Positions 1 to 6,839 of a DNA stretch of 15,377 nucleotides are shown piece after piece (position 1 is the stretch's first letter; every line of letters begins with the position of its first letter). This DNA comes from Myxococcota bacterium. GTDB lineage: Bacteria; Myxococcota_A; UBA9160; PR03. Location: contig JASJBO010000156.1 in assembly GCA_030066475.1 (NCBI GenBank), positions 1 through 15,377 of the forward strand, given 5' to 3'. Below the pieces are notes generated by a model. The model was not told where the DNA came from, made no database searches, and saw nothing but the letters and a program-made list of their open reading frames with translations. Both the position numbers and the translations under genes were made by a program.

Positions 1-280
1 GCAGGCACCCCGCAAGCGCCGCCGGCTCCTCCGGCGGCGCGCGCAGCGAGCCGCAGGCGAGCGAAGTCCACCAAGACGCGCCCGCGCCAGCAACGCCCCC
101 TACGCAGGCACCCCGCAAGCGCCGGCGAAGCCGGCGCGCGCAGCGAGCCGAAGGCGAGCGAAGTCTACCAGGCCGGCGCGCGCAGCGAGCCGAAGGCGAG
201 CGAAGTCTACCAGGCCGGCGCGCGCAGCGAGGCGAAGCCGAGCGAAGTCCACCAAGCCGGCGAAGGCGAGCGAAGTCTAC
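1..280. repeat. Degenerate 42-bp tandem repeats, cut by the window's left edge
   Basis: Three adjacent 42-bp units lie at 130-171, 172-213 and 214-255. The first two are identical; the third has a few substitutions. Each begins GCCGGCGCGCGCAGCGAG and carries GGCGAGCGAAGTCTACCAG or a close variant at its end. A related copy lies at 33-74, and a shortened one, missing the GCGCGCAGCGAG part, runs from 256 to about 280. A second, longer-period repeat is also present: the 21 bases at 1-21 recur exactly at 104-124. Units abut without unique spacers, so this is not a CRISPR array. I see no convincing protein-coding use: 42 is a multiple of three, but the copy at 33 and the block at 130 are out of phase. 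It lies downstream of the leftward operon, and its last copy contains that operon's final stop codon. The array may continue beyond the window. Function unknown. Confidence 0.85.
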
Positions 281-609
281 GGAGCCGGCACGTCGAGCAG
301 CCAGCGCTGCGCCGCCAGCGCGGCCAGCAGGCTGCCGCCCCAGAGCGCGATCACCAGCCAGCCCGCGGCGCCCAGCCGCCGGGCCGCGACGGCCGGCGCC
401 AGCGCGTGCGCGGAGACGCCGGCCAGCGCCGCGAGCGCCACCATCGCCGGCAGGTAGCGATCCTGCAGTGCCAGCACGAACAGCCAGGCCCCGAGCGTCA
501 CGAAGATCGCGAGCGCCGCGAAGGTCACCGGCCACAGCGTCGACTCCTGCAGGAAGGTGCGCAGGATGCGCTCGGCGCGCGGCGTGGGGTCGTCGGAGAC
601 GTCAGACAT
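277..609 (-). CDS. Small integral membrane protein of unknown function (110 aa)
   Basis: I do not recognise a family. The protein starts MSDVSDDPTPRAERILRTFL, a short charged N-terminus likely to be cytoplasmic. It then has about three hydrophobic stretches: roughly residues 25-47 (LWPVTFAALAIFVTLGAW...), 51-72 and 78-102, ending WLLDVPAP. The ATG at 609 was chosen because it overlaps the stop of the preceding 114-residue gene by 8 nt (ATGTCTGA), a classical translational-coupling arrangement. The frame is open further upstream, but that part is Arg/Ser-rich shadow sequence. It is the last gene of the tetR-pump-Nfu operon. The TAG stop lies inside the last, degenerate copy of the 42-bp repeat, so the natural 3' end may have been replaced by repeat sequence. 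It could be an accessory subunit of the pump, but that is only inferred from position. Confidence 0.7.
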   Translation of the reverse strand: MSDVSDDPTPRAERILRTFLQESTLWPVTFAALAIFVTLGAWLFVLALQDRYLPAMVALAALAGVSAHALAPAVAARRLGAAGWLVIALWGGSLLAALAAQRWLLDVPAP

Positions 610-946
610 CGAACACCGGGAGCGGGCGCGGCCGCCAGATGTCGACGGCGGTGCGCGGATCGAGCGAGACGGGACCGAGGCACACGGTCCACGGCTCGCC
701 GTCGCCCGGGTCGTAGGTGACCTCGATGCGCTCGAGGTCCCAGTCGCCGCTCTCGGGCCCCACCAGGACCACCGAGTGCGCCACGCTGCGCGGCTCCACC
801 TGGCCCTCGAACACCTCGCCGGCGTCCGTGCCGCCGGCACCGGCGCCGCAGCCCAGCTCGTGGCCGTTGAACTCCACCAGCACGGGGCCAGGCGTTCCGC
901 GCGCCCCCGTCTGGAGGCGCAGCGCGAGGCGTTCGATGCGCGCCAA
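602..946 (-). CDS. Conserved-looking soluble protein of unknown function (114 aa, TTG start)
   Basis: I do not recognise this protein. It has no signal peptide or membrane segment, alternates short hydrophobic and polar runs as in an all-beta fold, and carries stretches such as VLVEFNGHELGCGAG, SVVLVGPESGDWDLERIEVTY and DPRTAVDIWRPRPLPVFDV. The pattern (a TG-rich turn, a central F-x-G, then L-x-x-I-x-V-x-Y) is vaguely like small beta-sandwich ligand domains such as PLAT, but this is a weak impression. The start is TTG at 946. GAAGG, 6 nt upstream, is a good ribosome binding site and contains part of the stop region of the Nfu gene, which ends 9 nt upstream. Its 3' end overlaps the next gene by 8 nt. 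Its position directly behind an Fe-S scaffold gene suggests a common message, not necessarily a common function. Confidence 0.68.
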   Translation of the reverse strand: MARIERLALRLQTGARGTPGPVLVEFNGHELGCGAGAGGTDAGEVFEGQVEPRSVAHSVVLVGPESGDWDLERIEVTYDPGDGEPWTVCLGPVSLDPRTAVDIWRPRPLPVFDV

Positions 947-955
947 GCCGTGCCT

Positions 956-1777
956 TCAGCCGCTCGGGCCGCGGTAGAAGGGGTTCTCGCCCGCGGCGTG
1001 GTCGGTCTCGTCGTAGATCGCGCCGAGCCCGGGCACGGCGCTGCGGAAGGCGTGGTGGATGCCCTGCTTCAGCGTCAGGTCGGCGGCGCTACAGCCCTGG
1101 CAGCCACCGCCCATTTCGATGTAGACGCTGTTGCCGCGCACGCGGCTCAGCGTGATCAGGCCCGAGTGCGCCGCCACGCCCGGGTTCACCGTCGTGTCGA
1201 TCACGTCCTGCACGCGCTGCCGGATCTCGTCCTCGGCGGGAATCGACGCCACCAGCGCGGGGTCCACCGGCGGCTCGCCCGACTCGAGCTGCGCCCGGAT
1301 CCGCGCGCCGAGCTCGCGCGCCAGCGGCTCCCAGCGCTGCGTCGCTTCGCCTTCGGGCAGCGCCACCACCACCGTCGCGTCGTCGACCAGCACCGTGTCC
1401 ACCTCGGCGTGCGCGAGCAGGCCGGCCGCCAGCGGCGAGCCCGCGGCGCTGGCGGCGTCGGGATACCACCAGGAGCGGCCCGGCAGCACGGCCCGGCTCA
1501 GCAGGAACCGGCACTGGCTGCCGTCCGTGCTGGGCTGAGCCTTGATGCGGACCTCGCCGTCGGCGGGCGGCGGCTCGGTCGGGGCCGCCTGCTCGATCAC
1601 CGGCGCCTGGATCACGGTGCGCGGCGGCCGCGTCTCGAAGCTGCCGCCCAGGTCGAAGGTGGAGCTGCCGCTGACGTTCACCATGCGCGGCGCCTCGGAG
1701 ACGAGCTCCCCGACGGCGTGGCGCGCGGCGCCCTCGCCCGGTCGCTTCCTGCCCAGCCAGCGCTTCCAGAAGGCCAT
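956..1777 (-). CDS. NifU/Nfu-type iron-sulfur cluster scaffold protein (273 aa)
   Basis: The protein is predicted to assemble or carry a [4Fe-4S] cluster and hand it to target apoproteins in the cytoplasm. The C-terminal NifU domain (about residues 183-255) contains the diagnostic CxxC in EMGGGCQGCSAADLTLKQGI (Cys226 and Cys229), which bridges a dimer-bound cluster in this family. Residues about 88-165 (FLLSRAVLPGRSWWYPDAAS to ARELGARIRAQL) match the Nfu N-terminal domain. About 75 further residues precede it, including STFDLGGSFETRPP, and are low in obvious structure. The tail ETDHAAGENPFYRG is typical of these proteins. The ATG at 1777 lies 10 nt after the RND permease stop; I see no strong ribosome binding site, so translation may be coupled. 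The IscU-like N-terminal domain of full NifU is absent. Finding an Nfu gene inside an efflux operon is unusual. Confidence 0.88.
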   Translation of the reverse strand: MAFWKRWLGRKRPGEGAARHAVGELVSEAPRMVNVSGSSTFDLGGSFETRPPRTVIQAPVIEQAAPTEPPPADGEVRIKAQPSTDGSQCRFLLSRAVLPGRSWWYPDAASAAGSPLAAGLLAHAEVDTVLVDDATVVVALPEGEATQRWEPLARELGARIRAQLESGEPPVDPALVASIPAEDEIRQRVQDVIDTTVNPGVAAHSGLITLSRVRGNSVYIEMGGGCQGCSAADLTLKQGIHHAFRSAVPGLGAIYDETDHAAGENPFYRGPSG

Positions 1778-1787
1778 CGCCGCGAAT

Positions 1788-4700
1788 CTAGCCCGCCTGC
1801 TGGGACGCGTCTCGCGCCAGCTCCGGCAGGGCCCGGAGCGGGCTCGGCCGCACGGCGGCCAGCGGGACCGCGTGCTCGGGCGCGCGCCGGACGATCCGCC
1901 GGCGGATCGCGATGAAGAGCGACGGCACCAGGATCAACGCCAGGATCGAGCTGCCGACCACCCCGCCCGCGATCGCGCACGCCATCGGCGGCCAGAAGCG
2001 CCCGCCGAACAGGATCAGCGGCAGGAAGCCGCCGATCGTGGTGAAGGTGGTGCCGAGTACGTGGCGGGTGGCCCCGATCACCACCTCGGCCGTGCCGTCG
2101 GGATCGGCCGCGAGCGCGCGCGCGTCCGAGCGCAGCGCGGTCAGCACCACGATCGAGTCGTTGATGGCGAGCCCCACCAGCCCCATCGTGCCGACGATTG
2201 CGACGAAGCCCATCGGGTGGCCGCCCAGCCATACCCCGAACATCGCGAGCCCGACGCCCAGGAAGGCGACGCCGAAGATGATCCCGGCCAGCCGGAACGA
2301 GTTGAAGGTGAGGATGATCGCGCCCGCCATCAACACGAATAGCGGGAGCGCGAACGCCGCGAGCTTGGAGAGCGCCTCGCCCCGCTGCTCGCTCTCGCCG
2401 CCCAGCTCGATGCGGTAGCCGGGCGGCAGCGCGAAGCCGGAGACCTCGAGCCGGCGCTCGAAGTCGGCCAGCGAGTCGGCGATCAGGGCGTACGGGGTCA
2501 GGAACGCCTGGATCGTGTTGGAGCGCTCGCCCTGGCGGCGCGTGACGCCGCCCAGCTCGGGAACCAGCGCTACCTCCGACACCACCGAGAGCGGCACGCC
2601 GGGCACGTCGTCGTCGCGCGGGCTGGCGACGCCGCCGCGCGGGAGCAGGCGGCCGGCGACGATGCCCGCCAGCGAATCGCGCGAGCCGGCGCCCACCCGC
2701 ACGCGCACCGGGATCTCCTCGTTCGCCTCGAGCAGCGATCCGCCGACGGCGCCCTCGAGACGCGCCTGGAGCTGGTCGGCCACGTCGCCCAGCGTGAGAC
2801 CGGCGAGCCGCGCCTCGTCCTCGTCGGCGGCCAGCAGCAGCTTGGGCTCCCCCCCGGCGAGCTTGGCGCTCGTGTAGGTGACATCGGCCGTCTCGGCCAG
2901 GACGCCGCGCACCTGCTCGCCCAGCGCGCGCAGGGTCTCGACGTCGGGACCGATCACCCGCACCTCGATCGGCGCCTCGAAGGGCGGGCCCTGCTCGAAT
3001 GGCAGCGCGATCACGCGCGCGTTCGGGAAGGCCTCGATCAGCTGCCGCTGGAGCGCGGGCAGCAGCCGCTCGGTCGCGTCCGGCGAGCGCGTGGTGACGA
3101 ACGCGCTGGCGTGGCTCGAGACCCCATCTTCGTTGGCGAACATGTTGTAGAAGACACGCGGCGCCGACTCACCCAGGAACCAGTGGCTCTCCAGCACGTC
3201 GGGGTGCGCATGCACCAGGGCACGGGCGCGCAGCGCATTCGCACGGGTCTCGGCGATGGACGTCTGCGAGGGCAGCACGAGCTGCACCTGGAACTGGTTG
3301 CGGTCGTTGGCCGGGAAGAACTGCTCGCCGAGCGTCGAGCCCGCCACGAAGCCCGTGATGGGGAGCACCAGCGCCAGGCCCACGCCCAGCGCGGGCCGGC
3401 GCAGCACCACGCCCAGCAGGCGGCGGAAGCCGTCGGTGAGGCGCGGACTCGAGAACCCGACGCTCCACCAGTGCCCCCCGTGCGAGCCGGAGCGCCGCGT
3501 CGCGAAACCGGCCAGCGCCGGGATCACCGTCATCGAGAGCAGGAACGAGCTCGTGATCGACAGGATCACGCCGATCGAGATCGGCCCGACGAACTCGCCG
3601 GCCCCGCCCGGCATCAAGACGATCGGCAGGAAGGCCAGCACCGTGGTGAGCGTCGAGGCCGCGAGCGGCACGACCAGCAGGCGCACCGTGTGCGCCACGG
3701 CCTCCGCGACGCTCGACCCGCGCGCGACGCGCCGGTTGAACTCGTCCACCACCACGATCGCGTTGTCGATCAGCAGACCCAGCGCGATGATCAGGCCGGT
3801 GATCGACGTCTGGTGGAGCGGCACGCCGAACAGGTTGAGCTGCGCCAGCACCATCGCCACCGTGAGCGGCAGCGCCGACGCCACGATCAGCGCCGAGCGC
3901 GCCCCGAGCAGGAAGAACAGCACCGCCACTACGATGGTGGCGCCCATTACCAGGTTGCCCACCAGGGTGCCGAGCCGCTCCTCGGTGTAGCCGCTCTGGT
4001 CGAAGATCAGCTCGAAGCCCACGCCGGGCGGCAGCTCCGCGCGGAACGCCTCGAGCTCGGCGCGCGCCCGCGCCGCCCAGCGGTCGACGCGATGCCCCGA
4101 CTCCATGGTCGCGGACACCACCACGCCGGGCACGCCGTGCACCAGCGCCTGGGTGGCGGGCGGATCCACCACGGTCTTCTCTACGCGCGCGATGTCGCCC
4201 ACGCGCAGCAGCCGCCCGTCGCTCTCCTGGCGCACCGGCACGGCGCGCACGCGCGCCACCGAGTCGATCTCGCCCTCGACCTCGATCAGCAGGTCGTTCG
4301 CGCCGTGGCGCAGCTGGCCGGCGGGCCGCTTGGCGTCGGCGCGCGCGATCGCGTATGAGACGTCGGCGGCCGTCAGGTTCACCGCCGCCAGCGCCAGCGG
4401 GTCGATCGTGACGCGCACCTCCTCCTCGGCCTCGCCGAACCGGTCCGTCTCCTTGGTGTACGGCAGGTTGCGCAGCCGGTTCTCGAGCTCCTCGGCCAGC
4501 CGCGACAGCAGGCCGAGCTGCGGCGCGCCGGGCTGCGCCCAGGTCAGCGCCGCCAGCACGGTCACGGCGGTGGAGGTGCGGTCCTCGAACTCGGGCCGCC
4601 CGGCGCCGGCGGGCAGCTCGGCCTCGGCGTCGGCCAGCTTGTCGCGCACCTTCGACCAGATCTCGTCGACGTCGGCCTCCTCGTACCGGTCGTCGAGCTC

Positions 4701-4994
4701 GATCGAGATCATCGACACGCCGCTGCGCGAGACCGAGTCGATCTCGGCCACCTCGTACAGCTCCTGGATGCGCGACTCGAGCTTCTCGGTGACGAGCGAC
4801 TCGACGCGCAGGGCGCTCGCCCCGGGGTAGAAGGTGGTGACCGTGCCGAAGCGGCGCGCCAGCGTCGGGTCCTCCTGGCGCGCGAGCGCCTGGAGCGCGG
4901 CGAAGCCCGCTACGGTGATCAGCCCGATCGCGAGCGCCGTGAGCCGGGGGTTGCGGTAGAAGACGTTCGCCGCGCCCGCGCCCTCCCCGCTCAT
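1788..4994 (-). CDS. RND-family efflux permease (inner-membrane pump subunit, 1068 aa)
   Basis: This is the proton-driven antiporter of a tripartite efflux system, sitting in the inner membrane with large periplasmic loops. The length fits the AcrB/HAE class (about 1020-1070). After an N-terminal membrane helix (residues 19-38) comes EDPTLARRFGTVTTFYPGAS, the usual RND opening. Membrane helices cluster at 340-500 and 880-1032, with periplasmic porter regions between helices 1-2 and 7-8. Helix 4 reads GLLIDNAIVVVDEFNRR, where drug-pump AcrB has two adjacent Asp; here Asp410 is followed by Asn411. Helix 10 reads GLAINDSIVVL. The ATG at 4994 overlaps the adaptor stop by 4 nt (ATGA). The reading frame is open far upstream, but that part is an Arg-rich shadow of the adaptor gene. 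Substrate cannot be told: no metal-binding Met or His clusters stand out. There is no outer-membrane channel gene nearby. Confidence 0.95.
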   Translation of the reverse strand: MSGEGAGAANVFYRNPRLTALAIGLITVAGFAALQALARQEDPTLARRFGTVTTFYPGASALRVESLVTEKLESRIQELYEVAEIDSVSRSGVSMISIELDDRYEEADVDEIWSKVRDKLADAEAELPAGAGRPEFEDRTSTAVTVLAALTWAQPGAPQLGLLSRLAEELENRLRNLPYTKETDRFGEAEEEVRVTIDPLALAAVNLTAADVSYAIARADAKRPAGQLRHGANDLLIEVEGEIDSVARVRAVPVRQESDGRLLRVGDIARVEKTVVDPPATQALVHGVPGVVVSATMESGHRVDRWAARARAELEAFRAELPPGVGFELIFDQSGYTEERLGTLVGNLVMGATIVVAVLFFLLGARSALIVASALPLTVAMVLAQLNLFGVPLHQTSITGLIIALGLLIDNAIVVVDEFNRRVARGSSVAEAVAHTVRLLVVPLAASTLTTVLAFLPIVLMPGGAGEFVGPISIGVILSITSSFLLSMTVIPALAGFATRRSGSHGGHWWSVGFSSPRLTDGFRRLLGVVLRRPALGVGLALVLPITGFVAGSTLGEQFFPANDRNQFQVQLVLPSQTSIAETRANALRARALVHAHPDVLESHWFLGESAPRVFYNMFANEDGVSSHASAFVTTRSPDATERLLPALQRQLIEAFPNARVIALPFEQGPPFEAPIEVRVIGPDVETLRALGEQVRGVLAETADVTYTSAKLAGGEPKLLLAADEDEARLAGLTLGDVADQLQARLEGAVGGSLLEANEEIPVRVRVGAGSRDSLAGIVAGRLLPRGGVASPRDDDVPGVPLSVVSEVALVPELGGVTRRQGERSNTIQAFLTPYALIADSLADFERRLEVSGFALPPGYRIELGGESEQRGEALSKLAAFALPLFVLMAGAIILTFNSFRLAGIIFGVAFLGVGLAMFGVWLGGHPMGFVAIVGTMGLVGLAINDSIVVLTALRSDARALAADPDGTAEVVIGATRHVLGTTFTTIGGFLPLILFGGRFWPPMACAIAGGVVGSSILALILVPSLFIAIRRRIVRRAPEHAVPLAAVRPSPLRALPELARDASQQAG

Positions 4995-6127
4995 CGCGCG
5001 GCCACCGCGGCGCGGGGGGCGGCTTCGGCGAGCCGCACGCGCTGACCGGGCACCAGGCGGTGCAGCCCGGTGGCGACGAGCCGGTCGCCGGCGCGCAGCG
5101 TGCCGCGCACGTAGGCGCGGTCGGCCTCGGCGTGGATCAGCTCGAGCTGGCGGCGCTCGACGCGCGCGCCGCCCTCGCCGTCCGACACGACGGCATAGGC
5201 CGACCACAGCCCGCGGCGGCTCTCGGCGAGCGCCGTGAGCGGCAGCCAGGAGCCCTCGCCGCGCACGCGTCGCTCGAGGGCGACGCGCGCGAGCGCGCCG
5301 CTGCGCACGCCGGGCGCGGCCGCGTCGAGGCGCAGGATCACCGTGACCGTGCGGGTGTCGATCTCGATGGTGGGCAGCACCGAGTCGAGACGGGCCGCAT
5401 GTCGCGCGCCGGCGATCTCGACCTCGTAGCGGGCGCCGGCCACCAGCTCGGCGGCGGTCTCGGGCCGCACGCCCACGTGCACCTCGAGCGCGCCCGCCTC
5501 GACCACCCCCAGCAGGGGCTGACCCGGGGCCACGACGGTGCCCTCGTCCTCGAGCCGCTCGGTCACGGTGCCCGCGTAGGGCGCCTCGATGCGCGACAGC
5601 TCCAGGTCGACCTCGACCCGCTCGAGCGATGCGCGCGCCGCGGCCAGCGAGGCCTCGAGCGCGCGCTCGGCGAAGATCGCCTCGTCCATCTCCTGCACCG
5701 ACACGTGATCGGACTCGCGCAGCTTGCGGCGCCGCTCGGTGGTGAGCCGCGCCAGGGCCAGGCGCGCCTCGGTCTCGCGCTGCTGCGCCTCGAGCTGGCG
5801 CCGCTGGGCCTCGAGCGCGCTGGTGTCGAGCACGGCGAGCACCTGGCCGGGCTCGACCGTGTCGCCCTCGTCCACCCACACGCGCTCGAGCCGGCCGCCG
5901 CGCTCGAAGCCCAGCGCGCTGCGGCGCCGGCTCACCACACGGCCCGCGTAGGACTCGGTGACGGGATAGTCGCCATCGAGCTCGACGACGAACGTCTCGA
6001 CGGGCAGCAGCGTCCCGGCGGCGGCTTCTGCCGCGGCCGGCGCGGACTCGGCCCGGGGCAGCCACAGCCAGGCAGCGGCGCCGGCCACGGCGAAGGCGGC
6101 CACGAAAGCTAGGGCGATGCGGTGCAT
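4991..6127 (-). CDS. RND efflux periplasmic adaptor (membrane fusion protein, 378 aa)
   Basis: This protein links the RND permease to an outer-membrane channel across the periplasm. The N-terminus MHRIALAFVAAFAVAGAAAWLW is a membrane anchor or signal; there is no lipobox Cys, so it is probably not a lipoprotein. A split biotinyl-lipoyl domain is clear: GGRLERVWVDEGDTVEPGQV (77-96) and LSRIEAPYAGTVTERLEDEG (178-197). Between them is a Glu/Arg/Ala-rich helical hairpin (about 103-175) that would form the coiled coil. A beta-barrel region follows (about 205-290), then a membrane-proximal domain ending in GQRVRLAEA. The start ATG at 6127 shares one base with the tetR stop (TGATG) and has GAGGAG 4 nt upstream. 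The upstream open frame is a shadow of tetR. It overlaps the pump gene by 4 nt. Length is normal for the family. Confidence 0.93.
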   Translation of the reverse strand: MHRIALAFVAAFAVAGAAAWLWLPRAESAPAAAEAAAGTLLPVETFVVELDGDYPVTESYAGRVVSRRRSALGFERGGRLERVWVDEGDTVEPGQVLAVLDTSALEAQRRQLEAQQRETEARLALARLTTERRRKLRESDHVSVQEMDEAIFAERALEASLAAARASLERVEVDLELSRIEAPYAGTVTERLEDEGTVVAPGQPLLGVVEAGALEVHVGVRPETAAELVAGARYEVEIAGARHAARLDSVLPTIEIDTRTVTVILRLDAAAPGVRSGALARVALERRVRGEGSWLPLTALAESRRGLWSAYAVVSDGEGGARVERRQLELIHAEADRAYVRGTLRAGDRLVATGLHRLVPGQRVRLAEAAPRAAVAAR

Positions 6128-6744
6128 CAGGCTCCTCGAGCGTTGGGGCGCGCTTGAGAACCGCGAACGAAGTGCTGGAGCAGCGGCTCGATCAGGTCGT
6201 CGAGCCCCAGCTCCCACCGGAGTCTGCCGGCCAGGTGGAGCGTCACGGCGCCGTGCAGCGAGCACCACGCCATGTGGGCGATCTGGACGGGTTCGCCCTC
6301 GAGCGAGCCGGTGCGGATGCAGGCCTCGATCGTGTCGAGCAGCACCTGCCAGCCGCGCCGCTCCGGGGGGTCGGCCATCGTGCCGTCGGGACCGACCACC
6401 GGGTCGAGCTGGAACATGATCCGATAGGCCGCGGGCTCGTCGATCGCGAAGCCCACATAGGCCCGGCCCAGCGCCCGGAAGCGCTCGAGCGGATCGAGCT
6501 CGCGGCGGGCGGCGGCCTCGATGCGGGCGCCGAAGCGGTCGAAGGCCGCCAGGCGGACGGCCTCGAGGATCTCTTCCTTGTTGCGGAAGTAGCGATAGGG
6601 GGTCATCGGGCTGCAGCCCAGCTCCTGGGCCAGGGCGCGCATCGTCACGCCGGGCACCCCCTGTCGGTCGAACAGCCGGGCGGCGGCATCGCACAGCTCC
6701 TCGCGGAAGCGCTCGACCTCGTGCTGGCTCAGGACCCGCGGCAT
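6127..6744 (-). CDS. TetR-family transcriptional repressor, first gene of the pump operon (205 aa)
   Basis: Likely a ligand-responsive repressor of its own operon. Residues 12-60 form the TetR DNA-binding domain; the helix-turn-helix is TMRALAQELGCSPMTPYRYF (34-53), followed by the typical RNKEEIL. The C-terminal region has AYRIMFQLDP (106-115) and WCSLHGAVTLHL (160-171), which resembles the WHG type of TetR ligand/dimer domain. The ATG at 6744 gives a normal family N-terminus. The open frame continues upstream through the AT-rich operator and was rejected because that part has no TetR similarity. I see no clear Shine-Dalgarno sequence before the ATG; the transcript leader must be short, as the putative operator ends only 10 nt away. 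The 1-nt overlap with the adaptor gene indicates co-transcription, so the system is probably auto-repressed. The inducer is unknown. Confidence 0.92.
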   Translation of the reverse strand: MPRVLSQHEVERFREELCDAAARLFDRQGVPGVTMRALAQELGCSPMTPYRYFRNKEEILEAVRLAAFDRFGARIEAAARRELDPLERFRALGRAYVGFAIDEPAAYRIMFQLDPVVGPDGTMADPPERRGWQVLLDTIEACIRTGSLEGEPVQIAHMAWCSLHGAVTLHLAGRLRWELGLDDLIEPLLQHFVRGSQARPNARGA

Positions 6745-6754
6745 GCTGAGAGCG

Positions 6755-6776
6755 TACACAATAAATTTATGCTGTA
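6755..6776 (-). promoter_or_regulatory. Putative TetR operator / operon promoter (22-bp AT-rich palindrome)
   Basis: The centre is the perfect 10-bp palindrome ATAAATTTAT at 6761-6770. It is flanked on each side by two unmatched bases and then TACA (6755-6758) and TGTA (6773-6776), which pair symmetrically. A symmetric site of this size, 10 nt before a tetR start and in an otherwise very GC-rich context, is what a TetR dimer operator looks like. TTTACA, read on the minus strand, lies at 6778-6773 and could be a -35 element, but no convincing -10 follows at normal spacing. The function as operator is inferred. Confidence 0.6.
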
Positions 6777-6784
6777 AACAACAC

Positions 6785-6797
6785 TCCCCGAAGGGGA
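6785..6797 (-). terminator. Weak possible terminator hairpin behind the rhodanese gene
   Basis: On the minus strand TCCCC-TTC-GGGGA forms a 5-bp stem with a 3-nt loop about 43 nt after the rhodanese stop, followed by the T-rich GTGTTGTTT. The stem is short, so it may only attenuate, or it may belong to the upstream part of the tetR promoter region. Confidence 0.25.
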
Positions 6798-6839
6798 CAG
6801 AGACCCGTTCCAGTGCCCCCGGATAGCCCGGAGCGGCCC

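Noticed and set aside
3..276. Repeat-encoded peptide (for example A-R-S-E-P-K-A-S-E-V-Y-Q-A-G)
   Set aside because: The 42-bp units could encode 14-residue repeats, but copies at 33 and 130 are in different frames and no start or ribosome binding site is visible.
1..280. CRISPR array
   Set aside because: The repeated units abut without unique spacers, and there is no cas gene in the window.
557..1915. 452-codon rightward open frame
   Set aside because: It lies antisense to the Nfu and small-protein genes, is rich in Arg/His/Ala and has no recognisable motif: a GC-driven shadow.
3111..4358. 415-codon rightward open frame
   Set aside because: It runs antisense to the RND permease; its His/Arg/Gln composition is the mirror of conserved transporter codons.
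4995..6065. N-terminal extension of the RND permease frame
   Set aside because: The upstream part is low-complexity Arg/Ala sequence over the adaptor gene; the family N-terminus and ATGA overlap fix the start at 4994.
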